NCBI GenBank assembly: GCA_023662865.1
Contig: JAMPIK010000011.1
Span: 1 to 64,000 of the forward strand
From: Prevotella sp.
GTDB taxonomy: Bacteria; Bacteroidota; Bacteroidia; Bacteroidales; Muribaculaceae
Direction of reading: 5' to 3'
Length of the DNA: 64,000 nt
The translations under genes were made by a program, and so were the position numbers. Positions 33,051 through 40,651 of this stretch are shown in pieces (the stretch's first letter is position 1; the number at the start of each line of letters is the position of its first letter). Below the pieces are notes generated by a model. That model worked only from the letters and a program-made list of their open reading frames with translations, was not told the DNA's origin and searched no databases.

Positions 33051-33242
33051 ATGATTATTGTACCTGTAAAAGAAGGCGAGAACATCGAGAAAGCCCTTAA
33101 GAAATTCAAACGTAAATACGAACGCACCGGCATCGTGAAAGAACTCCGCAGCCGTCAGGCGTTTGAGAAACCCTCTGTAACCAACCGCAAGAAAATGATT
33201 AAGGCGGTTTACGTTCAGAAGCTTCGTCAGGGCGAAGAGTAA
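33051..33242 (+). CDS. rpsU: Ribosomal protein bS21
   Basis: This 63-residue basic protein matches S21 of the small ribosomal subunit: start MIIVPVKEGENIEKALK, then KFKRKYERTGIVKELRSRQAFEKPSV. bS21 sits near the anti-Shine-Dalgarno end of 16S rRNA; in Bacteroidetes it takes part in hiding that sequence, which fits the scarcity of SD motifs in this window. It is monocistronic, with its own promoter and a hairpin 30 bp after the stop. Confidence 0.96.
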   Translation: MIIVPVKEGENIEKALKKFKRKYERTGIVKELRSRQAFEKPSVTNRKKMIKAVYVQKLRQGEE

Positions 33243-33272
33243 ATCCCCTTTCGGGAACAGACAGATACACAA

Positions 33273-33298
33273 GGACGGCAAGGCAATCTTGACCGTCC
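33273..33298 (+). terminator. Candidate terminator of rpsU
   Basis: A GGACGG/CCGTCC stem (33273-33278 with 33293-33298) with an inner AAG/CTT pairing stands 30 bp past the rpsU stop. No T-run follows, so termination is uncertain. Confidence 0.4.
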
Positions 33299-33330
33299 CA
33301 ATTCTGTATACAGGAACTCGTATATAGGAG

Positions 33331-33450
33331 CGCAAGCCTCTCGGCTTGCGAATATCGGAATTGACATTCCGTTAAATCAAGGAGAGCAAGCCTTCCGGCT
33401 TGCGAAATCAATGCCTTATCGCGATTCCTTATCGCGATAAGGCGATAAGG
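33331..33450. repeat. Palindromes between rpsU and pyrE
   Basis: In the 313-bp gap 33243-33555 I find no gene. Two related hairpins carry the same stem: CGCAAGCC-loop-GGCTTGCG at 33331-33350 and GCAAGCC-loop-GGCTTGC at 33386-33403. A third structure at 33414-33450 is a perfect 16-bp palindrome (33427-33442) flanked by CCTTATCG and CGATAAGG. The right end of the gap holds the pyrE promoter. Confidence 0.65.
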
Positions 33451-33461
33451 AACGTCTTATA

Positions 33462-33493
33462 TTTGGGAGGTTGCGATTTTTTTTGTAAATTTG
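33462..33493 (+). promoter_or_regulatory. Promoter of pyrE
   Basis: TTTG (33462-33465), 20 bases, TAAATTTG (33486-33493) followed by C, a full match to the Bacteroidetes consensus. The leader would be about 55 nt. Confidence 0.75.
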
Positions 33494-33555
33494 CAGTTTA
33501 GGAGTGGCAGGCAGACATATGTCCGCTCTTCAATAACCCGTTAATTAGAAAAATT

Positions 33556-34209
33556 ATGAAACCGACAGAACGCCTTTTGGCCGAAAAATTACTGCAAATC
33601 AGAGCTATCAATCTTCAGCCGTCCAATCCGTTTACATGGGCTTCCGGCTGGAATTCACCCATATACACTGACAATCGTCTGACCCTCTCGTATCCCGATA
33701 TCCGATCCTTTATCAAGGTGGAGTTGTGTCGTATCATCTTGGAAAATTACCCGGATGTGGACTACATTGCCGGAGTTGCGACCGGTGCGATTGCAATGGG
33801 TGCTCTGGTGGCTGACACATTGAATTTGCCTTACGTATATGTACGTTCCACTCCCAAAGATCATGGCTTGGAAAACCTGATTGAAGGCAACCTCAAACCG
33901 GGCAAGAAAGTGGTTGTAATTGAAGACCTTATCTCAACCGGTGGTTCTTCGTTGAAAGCTGTGGAGGCTATCCGTGCCGCCGGCTGTGAGGTGATAGGTA
34001 TGTGCGCTTTGTTCTCATACGAGTTCCCCGTGTCCGTGAAGCGTTTCCGCGATGCCGGCGTGCAGCTCATTACTCTGTCAAACTACTCCGCAATGCTTGA
34101 AGTAGCTCTTGAAACGAACTACATTCGCAAAGAGGATCTCGAGACTCTGAAAGAATGGCGCAAGGATCCGGCAAACTGGGTGCCCGGCAGTATCAACATT
34201 GAAGCATAA
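33556..34209 (+). CDS. pyrE: Orotate phosphoribosyltransferase
   Basis: This 217-residue type I phosphoribosyltransferase forms OMP from orotate and PRPP in pyrimidine synthesis. The PRPP loop VVVIEDLISTGGSSLKA lies at about 117-133, with the acidic pair Glu/Asp in IEDL. The upstream orotate region (FTWASGWNSPIYTDNR) and the mobile-loop segment YVRSTPKDHGLENLIEG (with catalytic Lys) are also clear. It has its own promoter, and the SRPBCC gene follows after 3 bp, a Bacteroidetes arrangement. Confidence 0.96.
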   Translation: MKPTERLLAEKLLQIRAINLQPSNPFTWASGWNSPIYTDNRLTLSYPDIRSFIKVELCRIILENYPDVDYIAGVATGAIAMGALVADTLNLPYVYVRSTPKDHGLENLIEGNLKPGKKVVVIEDLISTGGSSLKAVEAIRAAGCEVIGMCALFSYEFPVSVKRFRDAGVQLITLSNYSAMLEVALETNYIRKEDLETLKEWRKDPANWVPGSINIEA

Positions 34210-34212
34210 TAT

Positions 34213-34647
34213 ATGGCAACGGAATATAAAAGCAAACCGACAATTCTGGCTGCGCCGATAGAAAAAGTCTACGGTCGCTTCTCTAATTTGGAAAATCTCA
34301 AGAACTTGATTGACAATGTGCCGGAAGATAAATTGCCGGCCGATAAGCTTGAGCAACTGAAGAAAATGGAGGTTACACCGGACAGCATTACGGTGCAGGG
34401 CGGTCCTACCGGTGCTGTCACCCTTGAGGTGGTGGAGCGCATCGAGCCTTCTCTCATCAGCTTGAAGCCGGTGGGCATACCGATGGATTTGCAGATGCAG
34501 CTGCGTTTTGAAGACCTCGGCGCCGAGACACAAGCTACTGCGGCAATAGTAGCCGACATTCCGATGATGCTCCGCCCGATGCTGAAAGGCCCGTTGCAGC
34601 AGATTGTAGACCAATTTGCCGCAATGATGGCTGCAATCCCGTTTTAA
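34213..34647 (+). CDS. SRPBCC-fold (START-like) protein
   Basis: This 144-residue protein shows the pattern of polyketide-cyclase/START-like proteins: a first strand with KPTILAAPIEKVYGRFSNLENL, a central set of beta strands and a long C-terminal helix (LKGPLQQIVDQFAAMM). The fold makes a hydrophobic pocket for a small ligand, which is not known here. It is co-transcribed with pyrE (3-bp gap), as in other Bacteroidales, though a functional link to pyrimidine synthesis is not established. Its stop codon is the first triplet of the long inverted repeat that follows. Confidence 0.82.
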   Translation: MATEYKSKPTILAAPIEKVYGRFSNLENLKNLIDNVPEDKLPADKLEQLKKMEVTPDSITVQGGPTGAVTLEVVERIEPSLISLKPVGIPMDLQMQLRFEDLGAETQATAAIVADIPMMLRPMLKGPLQQIVDQFAAMMAAIPF

Positions 34648-34843
34648 GGCAGGTTCTATAAATTGAACGCTGCGAAATTGTTGAATTAATAAAATGCAGG
34701 CTTTCGGCTGATTTTGGCTGAATTTTGGCTGCTTTAATGCTTTGTTTCGGTCACAATGCTTGCATTGTTCCCTTAGCAATACCTTAAATCAGCCTAAAAT
34801 TCATCTCAAAATCACCTCAAATCAATTTATAGAACCTGCCTTA
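34645..34843. repeat. 199-bp long inverted repeat (MITE-like hairpin)
   Basis: Perfect 22-bp terminal inverted repeats (34645-34666 and 34822-34843) bound an AT-rich interior. In the interior the left copy of GGCTGATTTTGGCTGAATTTT is matched in inverse, imperfectly, by the right half around 34778-34818. An unpaired insert of about 40 bp in the left arm breaks the symmetry. The left end begins with the stop codon of the SRPBCC gene, and the right end lies 5 bp before the next ATG. There is no obvious target-site duplication and no coding capacity. As RNA it would form one long hairpin between the two genes. Confidence 0.75.
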
Positions 34844-34848
34844 TCAGA

Positions 34849-35379
34849 ATGATAAAATTCCCCGGAATTAGAAAGATGTGTGTCACAGCGTGTGCGGCTG
34901 TAATGCTGCTCACGTATGTGGCGTGCGATACTACCGATGATGAGCGCATCCCGGCTTATCCGGTACAGATTATGCTCAACAACACCGGGTTGTGGCACAC
35001 CTATGGAGTAGCCGGCTTTGGGGAAAGCCGCGAGTTTATACGACAAAACCGAGTGCCGTCAAACTTCCAGTTTCTTGAATCTACCTATACCGGCTATGGT
35101 GGTGTACTTCTGATTATGGGTATGAACCCATTCAGTGCCGGAGATGTTATTCCTTTGGCATACGATTTATCTTGTCCGGTAGAGTGCAAGGAATATATAC
35201 GCGTCCATATAGACCCGGAAAGCCTTGAAGCGGTATGTTCAAGCTGCGGTTCGCATTACGATGTGACAATGTCCGGTGGCAGTCCGGTAGCCGGACCGAC
35301 ACTCACCGGCAGCGTTAAGTATGCGCTGCAACGCTATTCCGTGTTCCCCTCGGGAGGGGGCTATGTGATTACTCGCTGA
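34849..35379 (+). CDS. Rieske-like lipoprotein with a four-cysteine site
   Basis: This 176-residue protein has a lipoprotein signal peptide (lipidated Cys26 in TYVAC). The C-terminal half follows the layout of Rieske proteins: a first ligand loop CPVEC (Cys109, Cys113), a second loop CSSCGSHYDV (Cys130, Cys133), then SGGSPVAGP and LQRYSVF, like the Gly-Pro and final strand of Rieske domains. The usual His ligands are not at their places, so the site would be four cysteines, of rubredoxin or zinc type. It is the first gene of a four-gene cluster ending with prmC and starts just after the long inverted repeat. Electron transfer in the periplasm is possible but unproven. Confidence 0.75.
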   Translation: MIKFPGIRKMCVTACAAVMLLTYVACDTTDDERIPAYPVQIMLNNTGLWHTYGVAGFGESREFIRQNRVPSNFQFLESTYTGYGGVLLIMGMNPFSAGDVIPLAYDLSCPVECKEYIRVHIDPESLEAVCSSCGSHYDVTMSGGSPVAGPTLTGSVKYALQRYSVFPSGGGYVITR

Positions 35380-35397
35380 GCGATTTGAGAATTGATT

Positions 35398-36042
35398 ATG
35401 GAATATCTGATATATACCATACTGAAAGCGTTTGTAATAGGCATTGTAATTTCAGCGCCCATGGGGCCTGTGGGAGTGCTCTGCATACAACGCACTCTTG
35501 ACAAGGGCCGGCAAGCCGGTCTGTTTACCGGTATCGGAGCAGCCATATCAGATTTGTTTTATTGCATAATTACTGCATTTTGCCTTTCATTCATAGAGGA
35601 GTTTCTGACCCGCAACCAGAACCTTTTGCAATTAATCGGTTCTTTGGTATTGGTTGCATTCGGTATTTACATATTCCGCAAGAACCCGGCAGCCGACTTG
35701 CGACGTAAGCCCGAGGGAGGCACATCTCCCCGAAAGGATATACTTACCGGGTTTGCCTTTACAGTATCCAACCCACTGATTATTTTCCTGATAATCGGTC
35801 TGTTTGCTCGTTTTAATTTCTTGGGTAAGGATATAATGTTCTATCACCACATCGCCGGATTTATCTTTATTTTTGCCGGGGCACTCTTTTGGTGGTGGTC
35901 TATCACGTGGATTGTAAATAAGATACGCGCCCATTTTAACCTGCGCTCAATGTGGCTGATTAACCGCATTACCGGCACAATCATTTTTATTTTCTCGGCT
36001 GTGGGAATAATCACGGCAATCACGGCAATGCTCAATCTATGA
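35398..36042 (+). CDS. LysE-family exporter
   Basis: I start this 214-residue protein at the ATG at 35398 rather than the in-frame TTG two codons earlier. It has five or six hydrophobic segments and the LysE motif near the N-terminus (SAPMGPVGVLCIQRTLDKG, about 20-38). Family members export amino acids (Lys, Arg, homoserine lactone, Thr) across the inner membrane. A polar linker (about 96-115) separates the two halves. The substrate is unknown. It lies 18 bp after the Rieske-like lipoprotein gene and one base before the next ATG, so the genes are coupled. Confidence 0.88.
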   Translation: MEYLIYTILKAFVIGIVISAPMGPVGVLCIQRTLDKGRQAGLFTGIGAAISDLFYCIITAFCLSFIEEFLTRNQNLLQLIGSLVLVAFGIYIFRKNPAADLRRKPEGGTSPRKDILTGFAFTVSNPLIIFLIIGLFARFNFLGKDIMFYHHIAGFIFIFAGALFWWWSITWIVNKIRAHFNLRSMWLINRITGTIIFIFSAVGIITAITAMLNL

Positions 36043-36043
36043 T

Positions 36044-37048
36044 ATGTCACGCCTTTTTCTAACTTTCGCTCTGCTTGCTTGCTCGTTCGAATCGATTTGC
36101 GCCGAATATATTTACATGGGTGGCAGTCACACGTTTGAGAAAATGGGCACGGACAACACAATTCTGCATCTCTCCCACACAGAGTCGGCAATGCTCCCCG
36201 TGCATATCCCGGCTTACCACACGGCGGCTTTCTCAATTATTACCGATTCACCTCTGCAAAAATCCGCAAGAGGCGGTATCAGTATTCTGCTGACAACTAA
36301 TGAGACTGACACAGTGCGACTCACAATAACCGCTGCATCGTCAGCAGATAAAATATACAGTGATGATACTCTGTCCATTACTCTGAACCGAAACGCATAT
36401 AACGATGAACCGGCTGTTGCTTCGGTGCCTAAACAATTGCATGAAACGGATACCGGATTTTCTCTCTGCCTTGATGAAAAAGGGTACACAAAATTGTATG
36501 CCGGACATAATTGCGAGGCTCTGTTATGGGCAAGCCCTGAACCGCTTTGTGTCCCTGCAGAGCTTCAATCAGTCGGAGTTGCTGCCCCGGAAAATACTGA
36601 GTTGACTGTAAAAAGAGCCATGTTTGTTAGTGCACCAATACAGGGCGGCAATGGTATGCAAGCGTTTACCACACAGGAAGTGGAGCAAGCGTTAAACGCA
36701 GCCGATGACCCATACTCCGGGTATTGGACATTGCTTGATTACTCTCTTGATAACAATGTGTTGCGCACCGGCGGAGACTATATGCTGGCACTCATTCCCG
36801 ACATGTCCGACGGTTATGATATTGTTTACAGCGAAGGAGCCGGAGTCAATCCGGCGGCGTGGCAGCCCGGAACTTTGAAAGGACATCTGACCCCGACAAG
36901 GCTCGCCGGAGTGTACCGTATACAATGGATTGACGCCGAGCAAATTCCCCTGCCGGAAATCGGCACACTGCAATTTTCCGGCATTGACCTGTGTACGGTA
37001 TCATTCCCTTATCTATCCTCAACCTTTAGATTGCATCGATTACGTTAA
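36044..37048 (+). CDS. Secreted protein of unknown function
   Basis: This 334-residue protein has a signal peptide (MSRLFLTFALLACSFESICA, cleavage before EYIYMGG). The rest is predicted to be mostly beta, with two approximate halves: an N-terminal Thr/Ser-rich part to about 190 and a C-terminal part that ends in CTVSFPYLSSTFRLHR. It has few cysteines and no lipobox or sorting domain I would trust. I recognise no family. It begins one base after the LysE-type gene and ends 6 bp before prmC, so it is translated as part of that cluster. Confidence 0.75.
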   Translation: MSRLFLTFALLACSFESICAEYIYMGGSHTFEKMGTDNTILHLSHTESAMLPVHIPAYHTAAFSIITDSPLQKSARGGISILLTTNETDTVRLTITAASSADKIYSDDTLSITLNRNAYNDEPAVASVPKQLHETDTGFSLCLDEKGYTKLYAGHNCEALLWASPEPLCVPAELQSVGVAAPENTELTVKRAMFVSAPIQGGNGMQAFTTQEVEQALNAADDPYSGYWTLLDYSLDNNVLRTGGDYMLALIPDMSDGYDIVYSEGAGVNPAAWQPGTLKGHLTPTRLAGVYRIQWIDAEQIPLPEIGTLQFSGIDLCTVSFPYLSSTFRLHRLR

Positions 37049-37054
37049 TATACT

Positions 37055-37894
37055 ATGAAAGAAACGATTAAACATCTACGCGCAGAGCTAAGCGAGATTT
37101 ATCCCCGTGGGGAGGCTGAAGCCATAATCAGACTGATTTTCGAGCACTTGAAAGGTTGGAAGCCGGTAGACATTGTATTGAATGAAGACAAACCTCTGTC
37201 CGAGTTTATGCGCGGTAAGGTAGACGCTATTCTAACTCGCCTGAAACGGCATGAACCTATTCAATATATCATAGGTGAGGCGCGGTTTTACGGACTCAAC
37301 TTCAAGGTAGACAGAAATGTGCTTGTGCCGCGCCCGGAGACGGAGGAGCTTGTGGAAATGATAGTGCGCGATGCAGCTGAAAGGAGCGATTTGCGCGTAC
37401 TTGATGCCGGAACCGGCAGCGGCTGTATAGCCATTGCTTTGGCTCGCAATCTCCGATTTCCCCGGATTATGGCGATTGACATCAGTGACGCCGCTTTGAA
37501 GATAGCCGCAGAAAACGCCGAAACGCTGAAATGCAATATTTCATTTATAAAAGAAGACATGCTTAATCTTCCGCCGGATAATGATTGTTGGGATATATTA
37601 GTTTCCAATCCGCCGTATATAGCGCAAAGCGAGGCTGCGGAAATGGATGCGAATGTGCTTGACTATGAGCCGCGCAGCGCATTGTTTGTGCCGGACAATG
37701 ACCCGTTGAAATTCTACAAGGCGTTGGCACGATACGGTCGCGAAGCCCTCACCTCCGGGGGAAGAATATACTTTGAAATCAATCCTTTGTATGCCGACAA
37801 TCTGAAAGCCCAGATGACCCGCGAAGATTACAAAAACATAGAGCTTCATCGCGACATACACGGCAAAAACCGCTTCCTCTCAGCTACAAAATAA
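37055..37894 (+). CDS. prmC: Peptide-chain release factor glutamine methyltransferase PrmC
   Basis: This 279-residue S-adenosylmethionine-dependent enzyme methylates the Gln of the GGQ motif of release factors RF1 and RF2. The N-terminal helical domain (1-75) is followed by the Rossmann methyltransferase: SAM motif VLDAGTGSGCIAIALA (about 113-128) and the catalytic NPPY motif (185-188). The preceding LVPRPETEELVE is a PrmC hallmark. It is the last gene of the cluster starting at 34849. A hairpin candidate lies 5 bp after its stop. Confidence 0.95.
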   Translation: MKETIKHLRAELSEIYPRGEAEAIIRLIFEHLKGWKPVDIVLNEDKPLSEFMRGKVDAILTRLKRHEPIQYIIGEARFYGLNFKVDRNVLVPRPETEELVEMIVRDAAERSDLRVLDAGTGSGCIAIALARNLRFPRIMAIDISDAALKIAAENAETLKCNISFIKEDMLNLPPDNDCWDILVSNPPYIAQSEAAEMDANVLDYEPRSALFVPDNDPLKFYKALARYGREALTSGGRIYFEINPLYADNLKAQMTREDYKNIELHRDIHGKNRFLSATK

Positions 37895-37898
37895 ATTA

Positions 37899-37924
37899 GC
37901 GACAAGCCGTTCAAAGCTTGCCGC
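37899..37924. terminator. Candidate bidirectional terminator between prmC and tdh
   Basis: A 9-bp stem with one A-C mismatch (37899-37907 with 37916-37924) stands between the convergent prmC and tdh genes. A T-rich stretch follows on the plus strand only after about 15 bases, so the call is weak. Confidence 0.35.
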
Positions 37925-37950
37925 CAATCGGTGTGATTAATAATTTTTAT

Positions 37951-38931
37951 TTATGCTTTGCAGTGTTCGGGCTTCTCGATACCGAACTTTTCGCGCAAGT
38001 GGGCAATCATGTGGCGAGTCATGCCATCGAGGTCGTATTCCGGTTTCCAATCCCATTCGTTGCGTGCGCAGCTGTCGTCGAGGCTGTTAGGCCATGAGTC
38101 GGCAATGGCTTGACGCAACGGGTCGTGCTCGTATTCCATCTTGAAGTCAGGGATATATTCCTTAATCTTATTGTAGATGATTTCCGGGTCGAAGCTCATT
38201 GAGGCAATGTTGAAGCTGTTGCGGTGTACCAAACGCTTGGGGTCAGCCTCCATAATCTCGATGGCGGCGCGAAGAGCGTCGGGCATATACATCATGTCCA
38301 TGAAAGTACCCGGAGCAATGGGGCATTTGAAAGTCTCGCCTTTCACTGCAGAGTAATAAATATCTACGGCATAGTCTGTTGTACCGCCGCCGGGAGGAGC
38401 TACATAGCTGATAAGGCCGGGGAAGCGCACCGAGCGAGTGTCAACGCCGAAGCGCAGAGCGTAATAGTCGCTGAGCAGCTCGCCGCTTACTTTTGTCACA
38501 CCATAGATTGTACGCGGACGTTGCACAGTGTCCTGCGGAGTGTTATCGCGCGGAGTGTCCGGGCCGAATGAGCCGATAGATGAGGGAGTAAACACGGCAC
38601 ACCCTTTCTCGCGAGCCACTTCAAGAGTGTTATAAAGACCGCCGACACCGATTTTCCATGCCAATTGGGGCTTGGCTTCTGCTACGGCAGAAAGCAGTGC
38701 AGCAAGGTTATAGATAGTATCGACTTTGTATTTATCAACAGCTTCGGCTATCTGTGCCGGGTTGGTGATATCTACGAGATGAGCCGGGCCTGACTCCAAA
38801 AGTTCACCCTTGGGTTCGGCACCGGGTATATAACCGGCTACGATGTCACCGTTGGGATATGTTTGGCGCAGCTTCATGGTAAGCTCTGTACCAATCTGGC
38901 CGGTAGCGCCGATGATTAGAACATTTTTCAT
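37951..38931 (-). CDS. tdh: L-threonine 3-dehydrogenase, SDR type
   Basis: This 326-residue extended SDR oxidises threonine to 2-amino-3-ketobutyrate with NAD. The Rossmann motif GATGQIG is at 8-14. The catalytic triad region is SSIGSFGPDTPRDNTPQD (from 117) with YGVTK (Tyr143/Lys147). The block PGGGTTDYAVDIYYSA is specific for short-chain threonine dehydrogenases, as opposed to UDP-glucose epimerases. It is monocistronic. A -7 box (TAATTTTG on the minus strand, 38970-38977) lies about 40 bp before the ATG. Confidence 0.9.
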   Translation of the reverse strand: MKNVLIIGATGQIGTELTMKLRQTYPNGDIVAGYIPGAEPKGELLESGPAHLVDITNPAQIAEAVDKYKVDTIYNLAALLSAVAEAKPQLAWKIGVGGLYNTLEVAREKGCAVFTPSSIGSFGPDTPRDNTPQDTVQRPRTIYGVTKVSGELLSDYYALRFGVDTRSVRFPGLISYVAPPGGGTTDYAVDIYYSAVKGETFKCPIAPGTFMDMMYMPDALRAAIEIMEADPKRLVHRNSFNIASMSFDPEIIYNKIKEYIPDFKMEYEHDPLRQAIADSWPNSLDDSCARNEWDWKPEYDLDGMTRHMIAHLREKFGIEKPEHCKA

Positions 38932-39043
38932 TTTATTTTGGCAATAGTTTGTTGTTATCTTTAATTGTGCAAAATTACAGAAAAACTTTTAAACCAAGCT
39001 CAAATCCGTCTTAAAAATAAAGAAAGCCGGTTGGAATTTTTTG

Positions 39044-40558
39044 TCAATTGTTCAGTTTGAGCAGGGCTTTGGGCAGATTGTCGATGATGTCGGAGGCTGT
39101 CATGCCGAGTTGTCCTTTCTCTTGCGCGGCCATATCTCCGGCCAAACCGTGTATGTATGCGCCTACAACGGCGGCTGTCTCCGGTTTATAGCCTTGGGCG
39201 GTGAGCGATGTGATTACGCCGGTGAGAACGTCTCCGCTGCCGGCGGTTGCCATGCCCGGATTACCCGTGGAGTTGAAATATACTTTCCCGTCGGGACGAA
39301 CGATGGCTGTGTAATGCCCTTTCAATACAATAATAAGATTATAATATTGAGATTGTTCGATGGCTTTAAGCAGACGCTCTTCATCGCTCTCATGCTCACC
39401 GAAAAGTCGGTCAAATTCTCCTTTGTGGGGGGTGAGTATGCTCATGGGAGGAATAATAGACAGAAGTTGCGGTCGTTTGGCAATGCAATTCAGTGCATCG
39501 GCGTCAATTATCAGCGGCGCAGATGCATTTTTCAGAAGTCCTTCAAGTGCGTTGACCGTATCATCGTAAGTCCCTATACCGGGTCCCACTCCCACAGCAT
39601 TGTGAGCATGGTGCAGACGCATGTCCGAGATTACGCGGTCATTCTTATCCGGCTCAAACATAGCTTCGCACACGCTGCTTTGCAGTATCTGCATGCCGCA
39701 ACGGGCTGAATGTACGGTGACCAAGCCGATCCCGGTACGCATCGCGGCACGGCTGCACATTACCGCCGCACCCATCATCCCCATAGACCCGGCCATAATA
39801 AGTGCCGACCCGCAATCACGTTTATTTACGAACTTGCCGCGAGGCTGCAACACGCGTTTCACATTTTTTTCTTCTACAAAAAAGAAACGTGTGGGGGTAG
39901 AGCGTATTTTTGCCTGATCCAGCTCAATATCAAGCAGTTCCCATTCGCCAACTACATCTGCCATCTCTTCGAAGAAAAAGGCGATGCGCGGGAAGGAAAT
40001 GGCCAGTGTGAGCCGTGCGTGTATCATGTCGCGACGGTTGGCATTGGCGTTCCATTCGCCGAACATACCGGAAGGCACGTCAATTGATATCGTATAGGCC
40101 CGGCTTTCATTGATGTGATGTACCAAAGATTTAAAACCACCCTCCAAGGGCCGCTTGAGGCCGGCACCGAACAGACCGTCAAGAACTACATCGCTCGCAC
40201 CGAGTGTAGGGGGAGTAAAACTCTTGGTAATCTCAATGAAATTTACATCCTGATTGGCTATAAGCTTATTACGTTGCTGCTCGCAATCGTAAGAAAGACG
40301 GCCAGTTACGTTAAACAAATATATTTCAAGCCGTTTAAATCCCTGTTCAAGCAACATTCGCGCCGCAGCCAGCGCATCGCCGCCGTTATTGCCCGGGCCG
40401 GCGATTACCACAATTCTTTGAGTGGGGAAGAAACGTGAAATTATCTCGTAACTGACAGCCGAGGCAGCTCTCTCCATTAATTCCAGAGAATCAATGGATT
40501 GTGCCTCGCAAGTGGCGCGGTCTATTTCGCTTATTATATCTGATGAAAATATCTTCAT
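39044..40558 (-). CDS. nnr: Bifunctional NAD(P)H-hydrate epimerase/dehydratase
   Basis: This 504-residue fusion repairs hydrated NADH and NADPH. The N-terminal YjeF_N domain (1-215) epimerises the R hydrate (motif VIAGPGNNGGDALAAARML, about 51-69). The C-terminal ribokinase-like domain (about 235-504) is the ADP-dependent dehydratase, with GVGPGIGT near 335, LTPHKGEFDRL near 385 and the ATP-site motif GSGDVLTG near 437. The length equals the normal fused enzyme. It is transcribed from its own promoter (40584-40614) and has no operon partner. Confidence 0.95.
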   Translation of the reverse strand: MKIFSSDIISEIDRATCEAQSIDSLELMERAASAVSYEIISRFFPTQRIVVIAGPGNNGGDALAAARMLLEQGFKRLEIYLFNVTGRLSYDCEQQRNKLIANQDVNFIEITKSFTPPTLGASDVVLDGLFGAGLKRPLEGGFKSLVHHINESRAYTISIDVPSGMFGEWNANANRRDMIHARLTLAISFPRIAFFFEEMADVVGEWELLDIELDQAKIRSTPTRFFFVEEKNVKRVLQPRGKFVNKRDCGSALIMAGSMGMMGAAVMCSRAAMRTGIGLVTVHSARCGMQILQSSVCEAMFEPDKNDRVISDMRLHHAHNAVGVGPGIGTYDDTVNALEGLLKNASAPLIIDADALNCIAKRPQLLSIIPPMSILTPHKGEFDRLFGEHESDEERLLKAIEQSQYYNLIIVLKGHYTAIVRPDGKVYFNSTGNPGMATAGSGDVLTGVITSLTAQGYKPETAAVVGAYIHGLAGDMAAQEKGQLGMTASDIIDNLPKALLKLNN

Positions 40559-40583
40559 TGTAACTATTCGGGGTAAATTACCA

Positions 40584-40614
40584 CAAATTTACAAAAATTA
40601 CACGAAACTGCAAA
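40584..40614 (-). promoter_or_regulatory. Promoter of nnr
   Basis: On the minus strand TTTG (40611-40614), 19 bases, TAAATTTG (40584-40591), a full consensus match about 26 bp before the ATG. Confidence 0.65.
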
Positions 40615-40651
40615 ACACGAGTTTCAATTTGATGATTTTACCTTTAACCAA

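Noticed and set aside
34078..34779. Minus-strand frame of 233 codons across pyrE, the SRPBCC gene and the inverted repeat
   Set aside because: It overlaps two well supported genes and has no family features or promoter.
34645..34843. Reading the inverted repeat as an insertion sequence
   Set aside because: It has no transposase frame and no clear target duplication, so it is reported only as a MITE-like or hairpin element.
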